Under the pieces are notes generated by a model. That model saw only the letters and a program-made list of their open reading frames with translations. It was not told the DNA's origin and searched no databases. A stretch of DNA of 64,000 bases from JAENVU01 sp046598395 (lineage in GTDB: Bacteria > Actinomycetota > Acidimicrobiia > IMCC26256 > JAENVU01). Position numbers and translations under genes: made by a program. The DNA is taken from positions 1 through 64,000 of the forward strand of contig JBKJIQ010000022.1 in assembly GCA_046598395.1 (NCBI GenBank). The letters are read 5' to 3'. Positions 40,063-48,982 of this stretch are shown here, piece after piece (position 1 is the first letter of the stretch; the number at the start of each line of letters is the position of its first letter).

Positions 40063-42132
40063 ATGGCAGACCAAGTGCTCGACCGTTCGATGCTCGACGG
40101 CAAGGATCGTGAACAACTGCACGCGATCGCCGGCGCAATGGGCATCAAGGGCGTCACGCGCCTCCGCAAAGCCGATCTCGTCGGCGCCATTCTCGACGCG
40201 GCCACCAGTGGTGCGGCCGCCAGCGCGCCAGCCGGCAACGGCGACGCGACGAAGCCGTCCAATGGAAGCGCGGCGGGCGCCGCGACGAGCAAGGCTGCGA
40301 AGGCCACGAGGCCCAGCAAGTCGACCAAGCCGAAGGTGACCGCGCCGTCCTCGGACGGGTCCGCTTCGGACTCTACGACCGCGCCAGCTTCCAACCCGGC
40401 CCGCCGAGCGGTGCGTTCGAAGCGCGCCTCCGAGTTGGCCTCCGACGCCGATGGTCTCGCGGCGCTGGCAGCCGAGGAAGACGGCCTGGCGAGCGGTGAC
40501 GTCCCCGAGGTCGCGCCGCGCCCAGTTCGACGTACGAGTCCTGCCAAGGCCACCACGGGTCGCGCGGCATCGACGACGACGACGAGTGAATCGGGGGCCA
40601 AGACCTCGGAAGGATCGGCCACCGCGGCTTCCACCGAGACGGCATCGTCGTCGGCCGCAGGCGGTGGGCAACCCCGTGGGCGGACCGAAGGACGCTCGGA
40701 GGGTCGCAGCACCGCGCCCGCAACGAGCGCACCCGCAACGAACTCGCCCGACTCCGACGATGAGCAGGCATCCTTTGGCGACGGCAATCGGACGGGCCGC
40801 CGGCGCCGGCGGCGCGGGCGTGACCGGGGCGGCGAGCCGCGCGGCAACGAGCCTCGTGGTGACAATCGCGGCAACGAGAACCGAGGGCCCAACCGCGGCA
40901 ACGAAAACCGCGGGAACGAGAACCGCGGGAACGAGAACCGCGGCAACGAGCGCGGTGATCGGTCGGGCGAAGCCGATCGCGACGATCTGGCCGAGGCGAT
41001 CGACGTCGAAGGTCTGTTGGATCTGCGTGACGAGGGCTACGGCTTTCTGCGTACGAAGAGCTATCTCGCAGGTCGCAACGACGTGTACGTCTCGGCGTCA
41101 CAGGTCCGGCGCTTCGCGCTGCGCAAGGGCGACTTCGTCAAGGGCCAGACTCGGCCACCGGCGAGCAACGAGAAGTATCCAGCACTGCTGCGCGTCGATG
41201 AGATCAATGGTCTGCACCCCGACGCGGCCCGGGAGCGGATCCGGTTCGAGGACCTCACTGCGCTGTTCCCGGATGAACGTCTTCGCTTGGAACTCCTGGA
41301 TGATCCCGCGCTGCTCACGGGGCGGATCGTGGATCTGCTTGCTCCGATCGGTAAAGGTCAGCGCGGGATGATCGTGTCGCCGCCGAAAGCGGGCAAGACC
41401 ACGATCATGAAGCAGATCGTCGGCGCTATTGAACGCAACAACCCTGAGGTTCACCTGATGGTGTTGCTCGTGGGGGAGCGCCCCGAAGAAGTCACCGACA
41501 TGAAGCGCCACGTGCAACGCGGCGAGGTCATTGCCTCCACGTTCGACCGGCCGTCCGACGAACACACTCATGTTTCTGAGCTCACGATCGAACGCGCCAA
41601 GCGCCTGGTGGAGATGGGCAAGGACGTCGTCATCCTACTGGATGGCATCACGCGGCTCGCCCGTGCCTACAACCTGTCTGCGCCGGCCACGGGGCGGATC
41701 ATGACCGGTGGCATTGATGCCGGCGCCTTGTATCCGCCGAAGCGGTTCTTCGGTTCGGCCCGCAACGTGGAGGAGGGCGGCTCGCTCACCATCATCGCCA
41801 CGGCGCTGGTCGAGACCAACTCAAAGATGGACGAGCACATCTTCGAGGAGTTCAAGGGGACTGGTAACTGGGAGCTCAAACTCGACCGCAAACTGGCGGA
41901 GCGGAGGTTGTTCCCTGCGATCGATGTGAACGCATCGAGCACGCGCCACGAAGAGCTTCTGTTTGATCGGCACCAGCTCAGCCAAGTCTGGAAGTTGCGA
42001 CGGGTACTCAGCGCCCTGGCCCAAGAGGGGTCCTCGGCTCCCGGCCTCGAACTGCTGATCGACAAGCTCAAGACCACGAAGAGCAACGATGAGTTCCTCG
42101 ATGAGATTGCCAAGGCCCCGAGCGGGGGCTAA
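40063..42132 (+). CDS. rho: Transcription termination factor Rho with long insertion domain
   Basis: 689 residues. The N-terminal SAP-like domain (QLHAIAGAMGIKGVTRLRKA, DLVGAIL) occupies ~10-50. A long Ala/Ser/Thr-rich, then Arg/Asn/Gly-rich insertion runs to ~305 and includes tandem Asn-Glu-Asn-Arg-Gly units. The RNA-binding domain (GLLDLRDEGYGFLRTKSYLA, GRNDVYVSASQVRRFALRKG) and the RecA-like ATPase follow: Walker A IVSPPKAGKTTIMKQI near residue 440, VHLMVLLVGERPEEVTDMKR, Walker B VVILLDGITRLARAYN, and the R-loop IIATALVETNSKMDEHIFEE. ATG has GGAG about 9 bases upstream. Actinobacterial Rho proteins commonly carry such basic insertions, which increase RNA binding. Confidence 0.97.
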   Translation: MADQVLDRSMLDGKDREQLHAIAGAMGIKGVTRLRKADLVGAILDAATSGAAASAPAGNGDATKPSNGSAAGAATSKAAKATRPSKSTKPKVTAPSSDGSASDSTTAPASNPARRAVRSKRASELASDADGLAALAAEEDGLASGDVPEVAPRPVRRTSPAKATTGRAASTTTTSESGAKTSEGSATAASTETASSSAAGGGQPRGRTEGRSEGRSTAPATSAPATNSPDSDDEQASFGDGNRTGRRRRRRGRDRGGEPRGNEPRGDNRGNENRGPNRGNENRGNENRGNENRGNERGDRSGEADRDDLAEAIDVEGLLDLRDEGYGFLRTKSYLAGRNDVYVSASQVRRFALRKGDFVKGQTRPPASNEKYPALLRVDEINGLHPDAARERIRFEDLTALFPDERLRLELLDDPALLTGRIVDLLAPIGKGQRGMIVSPPKAGKTTIMKQIVGAIERNNPEVHLMVLLVGERPEEVTDMKRHVQRGEVIASTFDRPSDEHTHVSELTIERAKRLVEMGKDVVILLDGITRLARAYNLSAPATGRIMTGGIDAGALYPPKRFFGSARNVEEGGSLTIIATALVETNSKMDEHIFEEFKGTGNWELKLDRKLAERRLFPAIDVNASSTRHEELLFDRHQLSQVWKLRRVLSALAQEGSSAPGLELLIDKLKTTKSNDEFLDEIAKAPSGG
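40865..40950 (+). repeat. 15-bp imperfect tandem repeat inside rho
   Basis: Five or so copies of a CGCGGvAACGArAAC-type unit encode NENRG/NRGNE repeats in the Rho insertion. The repeat keeps frame (15 bases, 5 residues), so copy number can change without breaking the gene. Confidence 0.8.
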
Positions 42133-42205
42133 ATCGCCGTACTCCTCACCGGGAATAGCCCGGCGTTGGGGAAGGTACAGCGAACATCCCTAGACTGGAC
42201 AGATC

Positions 42206-42409
42206 ATGAAAACCGACATTCATCCCACCTATTCCGAATGCAAGGTCCACTGTTCCTGCGGGAACGAGTTCGTGACCCGATCGACCGTGAGCGAGTTGCG
42301 CGTCGAACTCTGTTCGGAATGTCACCCCTTCTACACCGGTAAGCAGAAGCTTGTGGACACCGGCGGCCGCGTCGAGCGCTTCAATAAGCGGTACGGAACC
42401 AAGAAGTAA
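42206..42409 (+). CDS. rpmE: 50S ribosomal protein bL31, zinc-binding form
   Basis: 67 residues, the full small bL31: MKTDIHPTYSECKVHCSCGN, EFVTRSTVSELRVELCSECH, PFYTGKQKLVDTGGRVERFN. The four-Cys CxCG and CxxCH arrangement marks the zinc (C+) version rather than the zinc-free paralogue. It joins the 50S subunit near the central protuberance. It follows rho by 73 bp, as in many actinobacteria. A TAGACT element at 42191-42196 close to the ATG hints at its own nearly leaderless promoter. Confidence 0.97.
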   Translation: MKTDIHPTYSECKVHCSCGNEFVTRSTVSELRVELCSECHPFYTGKQKLVDTGGRVERFNKRYGTKK

Positions 42410-42422
42410 CCCGGGGGATTCG

Positions 42423-43319
42423 ATGAGTGAGCAGCCGCAGTACATGGGTGGCCAGGCCGTCGTCGAAGGGGTGATGATGCGTGGCGCTACTACCTGGGCG
42501 GTTGCGGTTCGGACTCCCGACGGTGGAATCGAAGTCGACGTCCACGAGGTTCCAGGCTGGGCGGCGCGCTACAACAAGATCCCGTTGGTTCGAGGCGTGA
42601 TGAACCTCGGAGAGTCGTTGTCGCTCGGCATGCGCGCACTGTCGTTCTCCGCGAATCTGCAGATGCCAGAGGAAGAGCGCCTCTCGGGCAAGGCGATGGG
42701 CATCACCATGGCGGTATCGATGGCGCTCTTCATGGGGCTGTTCATTCTCCTGCCGGCACTGGGCGCGCGCGGGCTCGGCAGCCTGTTCGGTATCGCTGGT
42801 GTCGCTTTCCATGCGATGGAAGGCGTCCTGGTCCTCGGCTTGTTCCTCGGTTATCTGCTGGCGATCGGACGCATGGCCGAAATCCGGAAGGTGTTTCAGT
42901 ACCACGGCGCCGAGCACAAGTCCATCGCCGCCTACGAGAACGACGTCCCGCTCACGCCAGAGTCGGCGCAGACCTTTACGACCGCGCACGTTCGATGCGG
43001 GACGAACTTTCTGCTCACGGTTTTGACCATCGCGATCATCTGTTATTCGTTCATCGGTCGTCCCGCACTTCCGTACCTGGTGCTCTCGCGCATTGTGTTG
43101 ATTCCCGTGATCGCCGGAACCGCCTATGAGCTGATCCGGTTCGCAGCGCGCAACATGGACAAGCGATGGGTGCGGGTCGCGATGGTGCCGGGCCTCGCCC
43201 TGCAAAAGCTCACGACCCGCGAGCCCACCCTGGCGCAGATCGAAGTCGCGATCGCGGCTCTCCGAGCGGTGTTCACCGCGGAGCAGTCGACCGAAGTCGA
43301 TTCCCGCATCGCCGCCTGA
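42423..43319 (+). CDS. DUF1385 (YqhQ-like) membrane protein
   Basis: 298 residues. The N-terminal domain is typical of the family: PQYMGGQAVVEGVMMRGATT, VRTPDGGIEVDVHEVPG, IPLVRGVMNLGESLSLGMRA. Two pairs of membrane helices follow (ITMAVSMALFMGLFILLPAL, MEGVLVLGLFLGYLLAIGR, FLLTVLTIAIICYSFIG), with the conserved FQYHGAEHKSIAAYEN and RCGTNFLL loops between. Function of the family is unknown. It is regularly found beside prfA/prmC in bacteria, as here. The start at 42423 is preceded by a weak GGGGG and lies 13 bases after rpmE. Confidence 0.9.
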   Translation: MSEQPQYMGGQAVVEGVMMRGATTWAVAVRTPDGGIEVDVHEVPGWAARYNKIPLVRGVMNLGESLSLGMRALSFSANLQMPEEERLSGKAMGITMAVSMALFMGLFILLPALGARGLGSLFGIAGVAFHAMEGVLVLGLFLGYLLAIGRMAEIRKVFQYHGAEHKSIAAYENDVPLTPESAQTFTTAHVRCGTNFLLTVLTIAIICYSFIGRPALPYLVLSRIVLIPVIAGTAYELIRFAARNMDKRWVRVAMVPGLALQKLTTREPTLAQIEVAIAALRAVFTAEQSTEVDSRIAA

Positions 43320-43391
43320 CGCCCGGCGCGACTCGCACGCGGGCGTGACGCCGCGTGAAGATGCTGGCTCGTTGGACGGGAGAGGCGTGCG

Positions 43392-44468
43392 ATGCAGGTC
43401 CATTGGAGTGCGACCGAACTGCTGGCCGACGAGCCGAACCTCGAGCCGCTCGTTGTCGCCGGATACCGGTGTCATGGAGGGTTCGACGGTGACGGGAGTT
43501 ACCGGTCACCCCGCAGCCGGTTTCGGTTGCCCGCGATCGCGGCGTGGCAGACGAAACACCACGACGACTTCGGTACCGACTTGCTCGATATCGGCCTCGA
43601 CACCTGGCCGGCGGCGGCTCCGAACGTGGCGCAGTCCCGGTACCTCCTCCGTGAGGGCGTCCGGGATCCGATTATCTCCTCCCTGACGCGGATTGGAACT
43701 GTGGAAGGTTTCGGAGCGGCGATGCGGATGTGGAACGTGAATGACCTTCAGCGTTGCTTCGCGGAATCCATCGATGGCACCACGCTTGCGCATCTTGGCC
43801 ACGGCATGTTCGAAGCTCAAGCTCGCGACGAAGCGGGTTGGGAAGCTGAGTACGGACATCAACACATGTGGTTCGCGGCGCGTGATGCAGCGTTTGAACA
43901 TCCTCCGGTTGAGGACATGACCGAGTTGATGCTGTTCCGACTCGGAGTCACGAGTTCCCCGGGCGCGGCGTTGCCCGGCCCGGAGGAGATTCGCCGTCGC
44001 CAGCGCGAGGCTCAGATCTTTGGGGATCTGCCGCTTGAGGTCGGGGCACTGATCCAGCGAATGATCGGGCTGCTCTTCATCGAGATCTCGGCCGCGCATC
44101 TCTTCTCCTGGGCGGAGGAACTCCTCGCGGATACCGAACTGGTCGCGGGCGATGGCGAAGCCGCTCGTCTGGTTGGGTATATCCGGCAGGACGAATCACC
44201 CCATGTGGAGTATCTGCGGACAGCACTGAGCGAGATGCGTGATCGAACGTTCGTCGGCGAGTCGGCTCAGTTGCTCCGCGGCGCCGATGTGATCGACACG
44301 ATGTGGGCACGCGGCCTCGCCGATTCCACCGGCGTGCGGCGCGAGAACAATCTCCGTCTGGCCCGCACCGAGTTGGAGGACGCACTCATTGGTCACGCCC
44401 GACGCGACGAGATTCTTGAGGGGTACGAAGCGCTCGCTGCGGCCGAGCCGATGGAGGTCGGCTCATGA
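43392..44468 (+). CDS. Unrecognised protein with ferritin-like (diiron) features
   Basis: 358 residues, no firm family. The helical middle and C-terminal parts hold spaced metal-ligand-like residues: CFAESIDGTTLAHLGHGMFE, GALIQRMIGLLFIEISAAHL with Glu and His, and RQDESPHVEYLRTALSEM with an ExxH. Together these suggest a ferritin-like four-helix diiron site. The N-terminal ~90 residues appear separate (RSRFRLPAIAAWQTKHHDDF). ATG at 43392 has GAGAGG about 7 bases upstream. The stop overlaps the LLM oxidoreductase start (ATGA), so the two probably act together. Confidence 0.65.
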   Translation: MQVHWSATELLADEPNLEPLVVAGYRCHGGFDGDGSYRSPRSRFRLPAIAAWQTKHHDDFGTDLLDIGLDTWPAAAPNVAQSRYLLREGVRDPIISSLTRIGTVEGFGAAMRMWNVNDLQRCFAESIDGTTLAHLGHGMFEAQARDEAGWEAEYGHQHMWFAARDAAFEHPPVEDMTELMLFRLGVTSSPGAALPGPEEIRRRQREAQIFGDLPLEVGALIQRMIGLLFIEISAAHLFSWAEELLADTELVAGDGEAARLVGYIRQDESPHVEYLRTALSEMRDRTFVGESAQLLRGADVIDTMWARGLADSTGVRRENNLRLARTELEDALIGHARRDEILEGYEALAAAEPMEVGS

Positions 44469-45829
44469 AGTTCGGCGTGTTCTACGAACACCAGCACCCG
44501 CGTCCGTGGGAACCCGGGAGCGAACATCAGTTGATCCAAGACGCGCTCGAGCAGATCGAGTTCGCGGATTCGCTCGGGATCGACTACGTCTGGGAGGTCG
44601 AGCATCACTTCCTCGAGGAGTATTCGCACTCGAGCGCCCCGGAGGTGTTCCTCGCCGCGGTGTCGCAGCGGACGAAGCGGATTCGCCTCGGCCATGGCAT
44701 CGTCCAAACTCCGCCGCCGTTCAACCATCCGGCACGAATTGCCGAGCGGATCGCCATGCTCGACCTCGTGTCGAGCGGGCGAGTTGATTTCGGTACCGGC
44801 GAGTCGAGTTCGGAGGCTGAGCTTGGCGGATTCCTGGTCGAACCGCTCGAGAAGCGGGCGATGTGGGAAGAGGGCTTGCGGGTCGCCCTGCGGTGTCTCG
44901 CCGAAACTCCGTTCACCGGCCACGCAGGCGAGTACGTCACCATACCGCCGCGCAATGTGGTCCCGAAGCCCATGCAGCAACCGCATCCTCCGGTGTGGGT
45001 CGCCTGCAGCCGTCGCGACACGATCTTGCTCGCGGCGCAGAAGGCAATCGGCGCGCTGGCGTTTGCGTTCGTAGATCCCGAAGAAGCGCGTCAATGGGTG
45101 ACCGACTATCACCAGACAATGCTCTCCGAGGGTGTCCCGATCGGCGACGCGGTGAACTCCGAGGTGGCGTGCGTGACCACGTTCATGTGTCACGAGGATG
45201 AGGAGACCGCGCTGGCGCGGGGGATCGCGGGCGCGAACTTCTTCGGCTATTCGCTCGCACACTATTACGTGTTCGGTCGTCATCAGCCCGGGGTGACCGA
45301 TGTGTGGCGGGAGTACGAGCAACGGTGCACCGAGCAAGGGTTTGATCCCGCGGCGGTAGCGGCGGCCGCGGTCAATGATCAACGGCTCGGCGCCAAGATT
45401 GTGGAAGACGGTGCCGCCGGTTTGCGGGGCGCGGTCGGGACTCCGGACCAGATCCGTGAATACTTGCGGCGTTACGAAGAAGCGGGCGTGGATCAGGTGA
45501 TCCTGACCGCGCAGGCCGGTAAGAACCGTCACGAACATGTGATGGAGAGCCTCGAGCTGTTCGGTCGTGAGGTGTTGCCCGAGTTCATGGAACGTGAAGA
45601 ACGCGCGGTCCGCGAACGTCGCCGTCGCACGGAACAGGCGTCCGAGATCGTGATGCTGCGCAAGCCGGCTGACGATCATCCACCGCTGCCAACGCCGGAT
45701 TACTCGTTCCCTGCAATTCCGCGGGTGATGGCAGACCGATCGGGATCCGATGACTTCCACGCATGGTTGGACTCATTTGCCGATCAGTCCGCCGCGGGTA
45801 ACAACCCGATGCGCGACCTCATTGGTTGA
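44465..45829 (+). CDS. Luciferase-like (LLM class) flavin-dependent oxidoreductase
   Basis: 454 residues. The bacterial luciferase-like TIM barrel spans ~1-340: MKFGVFYEHQHPRPWEPGSE, ADSLGIDYVWEVEHHFLEEY, TKRIRLGHGIVQTPPPFNHP, RIAERIAMLDLVSSGRVDFG, TGESSSEAELGGF. It uses FMNH2 or F420 to oxidise or reduce a small molecule. The C-terminal ~100 residues, after AGKNRHEHVMESLELFGREV, are charged and unusual for the family. It is coupled to the preceding ferritin-like gene. Substrate and cofactor cannot be told from sequence. Confidence 0.88.
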   Translation: MKFGVFYEHQHPRPWEPGSEHQLIQDALEQIEFADSLGIDYVWEVEHHFLEEYSHSSAPEVFLAAVSQRTKRIRLGHGIVQTPPPFNHPARIAERIAMLDLVSSGRVDFGTGESSSEAELGGFLVEPLEKRAMWEEGLRVALRCLAETPFTGHAGEYVTIPPRNVVPKPMQQPHPPVWVACSRRDTILLAAQKAIGALAFAFVDPEEARQWVTDYHQTMLSEGVPIGDAVNSEVACVTTFMCHEDEETALARGIAGANFFGYSLAHYYVFGRHQPGVTDVWREYEQRCTEQGFDPAAVAAAAVNDQRLGAKIVEDGAAGLRGAVGTPDQIREYLRRYEEAGVDQVILTAQAGKNRHEHVMESLELFGREVLPEFMEREERAVRERRRRTEQASEIVMLRKPADDHPPLPTPDYSFPAIPRVMADRSGSDDFHAWLDSFADQSAAGNNPMRDLIG

Positions 45830-45879
45830 CCCGTTGCCGGGCTGGGCCCGAACCCGCTCCGGCGGCGCCGGTACTCTGA

Positions 45880-46956
45880 ATGGCAATGTTCGAACGCCTC
45901 ACTGACCTCGCGCGCGAGCTCGACAAGCTTGAAGCGCAATTGCCCGAGATGTATGCAGCGGGCGACCAACGCGCGGCGGCCGATGCCGGGCGCCGGATCG
46001 CGGAGCTCCGGCCCGTGGTAGAGCTTCACGCGAAGTATCAGGCCACCGAAGCAGAGCTGCGCGACGCGCAGGAGCTCGTGGCGGCCGAGTCCGAGCTGGA
46101 AATGAAGGAGTACCTGCGCGCCGAGATCGATGAAAAGGAGCAGCGCCGTCGCGAGCTCGAGGCCGAACTGAAAGAGTTGCTGATCCCCAGGGATCCCAAC
46201 GACGGCAAGAACGTCATCGTCGAGATCCGCGGCGCCGAGGGTGGCGACGAAGCGAACCTCTGGGCGGGAGACCTGTTCCGGATGTATGAACGCTTCGCGG
46301 AACGTCATCGTTGGAAAACCGAACTGTTGTCGAGTCAACCGTCAGATATGGGCGGGTTTCGAGATGTCACGTTCGTGGTGCGCGGCGCCGACGCATGGTC
46401 ACGCCTCAAACATGAGGCCGGTCCGCATCGCGTTCAGCGAGTCCCGACGACGGAGAGTCAGGGTCGTATTCACACGAGCGCGGCAACGGTGGCGGTATTG
46501 CCCGAAGCCGAGGAGGTCGACATCACGATCGATCTTCACGACCTCAATGTCGATACCTACCGATCACAAGGGCCCGGCGGCCAGTCGGTGAATACCACCG
46601 ACTCGGCGATTCGCCTCACCCACAAGCCCACGGGGCTGGTCGTGACCTGCCAGGACGAGAAGAGCCAGCTCCAGAACAAGGAAAAGGCGCTGCGGATCAT
46701 GCGGTCTCGGTTGCTCGCATTGGAACAGGATCGTCAAGCATCGGAGCAGGCCAACGCGCGACGCAGCCAGGTTGGCGGCGGCGGTCGCAGCGAAAAGATC
46801 CGGACCTACAACTTCAAGGAGAATCGGGTCACCGACCACCGCATTGGGTTGACCGTGCACAGCCTCGATGCCGTCCTCGCCGGGGAGCTCGACGAGATCG
46901 TCAGCGCGTTGATGGGCGATGAACGGCGGCACCAACTCGAGGATGGCGAGTCCTGA
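45880..46956 (+). CDS. prfA: Peptide chain release factor 1
   Basis: 358 residues, normal RF1 size. The N-terminal coiled-coil domain precedes the RF1 core: IVEIRGAEGGDEANLWAGDL, HEAGPHRVQRVPTTESQGRI. The stop-codon recognition region follows. The peptidyl-hydrolysis GGQ motif is YRSQGPGGQSVNTTDSAIRL, at residues ~228-247. The end has SEKIRTYNFKENRVTDHRIG. It reads UAA and UAG. ATG at 45880 or 45886 could serve. Its stop overlaps the likely prmC start, and PrmC methylates the Gln of GGQ, so pairing is functional. Confidence 0.97.
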   Translation: MAMFERLTDLARELDKLEAQLPEMYAAGDQRAAADAGRRIAELRPVVELHAKYQATEAELRDAQELVAAESELEMKEYLRAEIDEKEQRRRELEAELKELLIPRDPNDGKNVIVEIRGAEGGDEANLWAGDLFRMYERFAERHRWKTELLSSQPSDMGGFRDVTFVVRGADAWSRLKHEAGPHRVQRVPTTESQGRIHTSAATVAVLPEAEEVDITIDLHDLNVDTYRSQGPGGQSVNTTDSAIRLTHKPTGLVVTCQDEKSQLQNKEKALRIMRSRLLALEQDRQASEQANARRSQVGGGGRSEKIRTYNFKENRVTDHRIGLTVHSLDAVLAGELDEIVSALMGDERRHQLEDGES

Positions 46957-47858
46957 CTATCACCTGGGGCGAGCTCCGCCGGGATGCCGAAGCCCAGCTT
47001 CGAATGACGGGTGTGTCCGACCCGGCCAGCGAAGCACGGTGGATGCTCGAGGCGGTCTCGGGCATGGACGCTACCGAGCACGCGATGGAAGCGGGCGCAC
47101 CGGCAACCCGAGGTGCGACGGCTGGGCTCGATGCCTTCCTTGCGCGTCGAGCCACCGGCGAACCACTGCAGTATGTGCTCGGCGCATGGAGCTTCTGTGG
47201 CCTCGATCTCTTGGTGGATCGGCGGGTACTTATTCCGCGTCCTGAGACCGAAGTCGTGGCCCAGTTGGCGATCGCGGAGGTGGCACGCTTCGGCGAGCGG
47301 GCGGGCGCGCCCGAACCGTGGGCGGGCGGGCTCACTCACTATGCAGTGGCCGACTTGGGGACCGGATCTGGCGCGCTCGCACTGGCGCTCGCGGCGTCGC
47401 TGCCCGATGCAGAGGTATGGGCCACCGACGTGAACCCGGACGCCCTGCAGGTGGCGAGCGCCAATATCGGCGCCGCAGGCACGCTGGCCGCGCGAGTTCG
47501 GCTCCGTGAGGGATTCTGGTTCGAGGCGCTCCCGGATGAACTCCGCGGGTCATTGCTGGTGGTGGTGTCGAACCCGCCATATATCGCGCACCACGAATCC
47601 ATTCCCGCCGCAGTGTCGAACTGGGAACCACGCGACGCGTTGTTCGCGGGTCCCACCGGACTCGAGGCGATCGAGGTGTTGATTGAGGAAGCGGCCGCCT
47701 GGCTTGACCCGACGGGGACGCTCGTGCTCGAACTCGCTCCGCACCAAGCCGAGATCGTCCGGGAGTTGGCGGCGAGCGCCGGGTTCGCGGAAGCGATTAT
47801 TCGGAAAGATCTCGCCGGACGCGACCGCGCGCTCGTGGCCCGGCGCCGCGCCGGCTGA
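46953..47858 (+). CDS. prmC: Peptide chain release factor N5-glutamine methyltransferase, apparent CTG start
   Basis: 301 residues if started at CTG 46953. The N-terminal helical domain LTITWGELRRDAEAQLRMTG, SDPASEARWMLEAVSG matches HemK/PrmC. ATG at 47004 would cut into that helix. No ATG, GTG or TTG occurs in frame after the stop at 46920-46922, so CTG 46953, overlapping the prfA stop as CTGA, is favoured. The SAM domain has YAVADLGTGSGALALALAAS, and NPPY is in VVVSNPPYIAHHESIP. It methylates the GGQ glutamine of release factors. The translated region is otherwise intact. Confidence 0.88.
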   Translation: MTITWGELRRDAEAQLRMTGVSDPASEARWMLEAVSGMDATEHAMEAGAPATRGATAGLDAFLARRATGEPLQYVLGAWSFCGLDLLVDRRVLIPRPETEVVAQLAIAEVARFGERAGAPEPWAGGLTHYAVADLGTGSGALALALAASLPDAEVWATDVNPDALQVASANIGAAGTLAARVRLREGFWFEALPDELRGSLLVVVSNPPYIAHHESIPAAVSNWEPRDALFAGPTGLEAIEVLIEEAAAWLDPTGTLVLELAPHQAEIVRELAASAGFAEAIIRKDLAGRDRALVARRRAG

Positions 47859-47887
47859 CCGGTAGCCACCGCGTCCAAGTGATCCGA

Positions 47888-48286
47888 CTATGCGCGCTCG
47901 TCGAACTGTTCGTTGGGGTCGAGGCGTTGCAGGAAGGCGCGGTCTACTGCGACCCAGACGGTCTTGGAGAACGGGTAGTACACGATCGGACCGAGCACCA
48001 CGACGGGAATCAGAATCGCCAAGAGCGGCGCGACCGGGATGTTGGGAATGGTCGCGATGAGCAGCGCAACGAAGAGAATCGCGAACAAGCCGCCCGTAGC
48101 GCCGATGTTGATGGCGAGTGCGCCGGCCCAGTACCCCTGCTCGCGTTCGAAGTGGAGTCCGCAGTTGGGGCAGTCGGCTTTCATCTTGAAGTAGCCCTGA
48201 AAGAGGTGACCTGATCCGCAGCGTGCGCAGCGAAGGGTGAATCCGCGGCCAAACATTTGGCCCCGACTCGGCGCGGTGGTACTCAC
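47888..48286 (-). CDS. DUF983 family membrane protein with zinc ribbon
   Basis: 132 residues. Near the N-terminus there is a double CxxC zinc-ribbon: LRCARCGSGHLFQGYFKM, KADCPNCGLHFEREQG. Two or three membrane helices follow (ALAINIGATGGLFAILFVAL, IPVAPLLAILIPVVVLGPIV). The family is unknown but common in actinobacteria and proteobacteria. GTG at 48286 (VSTTAPSRGQMFGRGFTLR) is chosen; the open frame continues upstream into the divergent nitroreductase region without homology. It converges on prmC with 29 bp between stops. Confidence 0.82.
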   Translation of the reverse strand: MSTTAPSRGQMFGRGFTLRCARCGSGHLFQGYFKMKADCPNCGLHFEREQGYWAGALAINIGATGGLFAILFVALLIATIPNIPVAPLLAILIPVVVLGPIVYYPFSKTVWVAVDRAFLQRLDPNEQFDERA

Positions 48287-48334
48287 GATCGGGCAACATA
48301 GCCCCGCTTCGATTCGTCGCTCTGAAAGGCCGGC

Positions 48335-48982
48335 ATGACGCCGCTCGACCTCACTTCCATCGATCACGTGCTCTCCACCACCCGGTCGGTCCGCAAACGG
48401 CTCGACTTTGACCGTCCCGTGGAACCCGAAGTGATCGAGGAATGCCTGCGCCTCGCGATTCAGGCACCCACTGGTGGTAACACCCAGGGCTGGCGGTTCA
48501 TCGTGGTGACCGATGCGGCGAAACGGCTCGCCCTCGCGGAGTTGTACCGCGAGATCTCCGAGCCCTACCTGAAGGCCGGGCTCGGAGGTGACGCCACGGT
48601 TTCTGCGCAGCAGAGTCGTGTGATCGATTCCGCCACGTATCTCGCACAGCGGCTCCATGAGGTGCCGGTACACGTGATCCCATGCCTCCACGGAGCGCTC
48701 GACTCGCTGCCGAATTTTGCGGCGGCGGGGAGCTACGGCTCGATTATTCCCGCGATGTGGAGTTTTCAACTCGCGCTGCGGAGCCGCGGTCTGGGTTCGG
48801 TGCTCACCACGCTGCATCTGGCGAATGAAGCCCGCGCCGCCGAGCTCCTGGGCATTCCCGCAGGCGTCACCCAAGTTGGGCTGATCCCCGTCGCTTACTT
48901 CACGGGTGATGACTTCAAACCCGCGAATCGGCGGCCAGTGGAAGAGGTCACCTATTGGAATGGTTGGAAGCAGACGCGTTGA
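48335..48982 (+). CDS. Nitroreductase-family flavoprotein
   Basis: 215 residues. The FMN-binding core shows TTRSVRKRLDFDRPVEPEVI, CLRLAIQAPTGGNTQGWRF, then SFQLALRSRGLGSVLTTLH and GIPAGVTQVGLIPVAYFTGD. These are the hallmarks of NAD(P)H-dependent nitroreductase-like enzymes, which act on nitro groups or enones. ATG at 48335 has GAAAGG about 6 bases upstream. It shares an intergenic gap of ~48 bp with the divergent DUF983 gene. Substrate unknown. Confidence 0.88.
   Translation: MTPLDLTSIDHVLSTTRSVRKRLDFDRPVEPEVIEECLRLAIQAPTGGNTQGWRFIVVTDAAKRLALAELYREISEPYLKAGLGGDATVSAQQSRVIDSATYLAQRLHEVPVHVIPCLHGALDSLPNFAAAGSYGSIIPAMWSFQLALRSRGLGSVLTTLHLANEARAAELLGIPAGVTQVGLIPVAYFTGDDFKPANRRPVEEVTYWNGWKQTR

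Noticed and set aside
40865..40950. Repeat array resembling a CRISPR
   Set aside because: The units are contiguous 15-bp in-frame coding repeats of rho with no spacers and no cas genes nearby.
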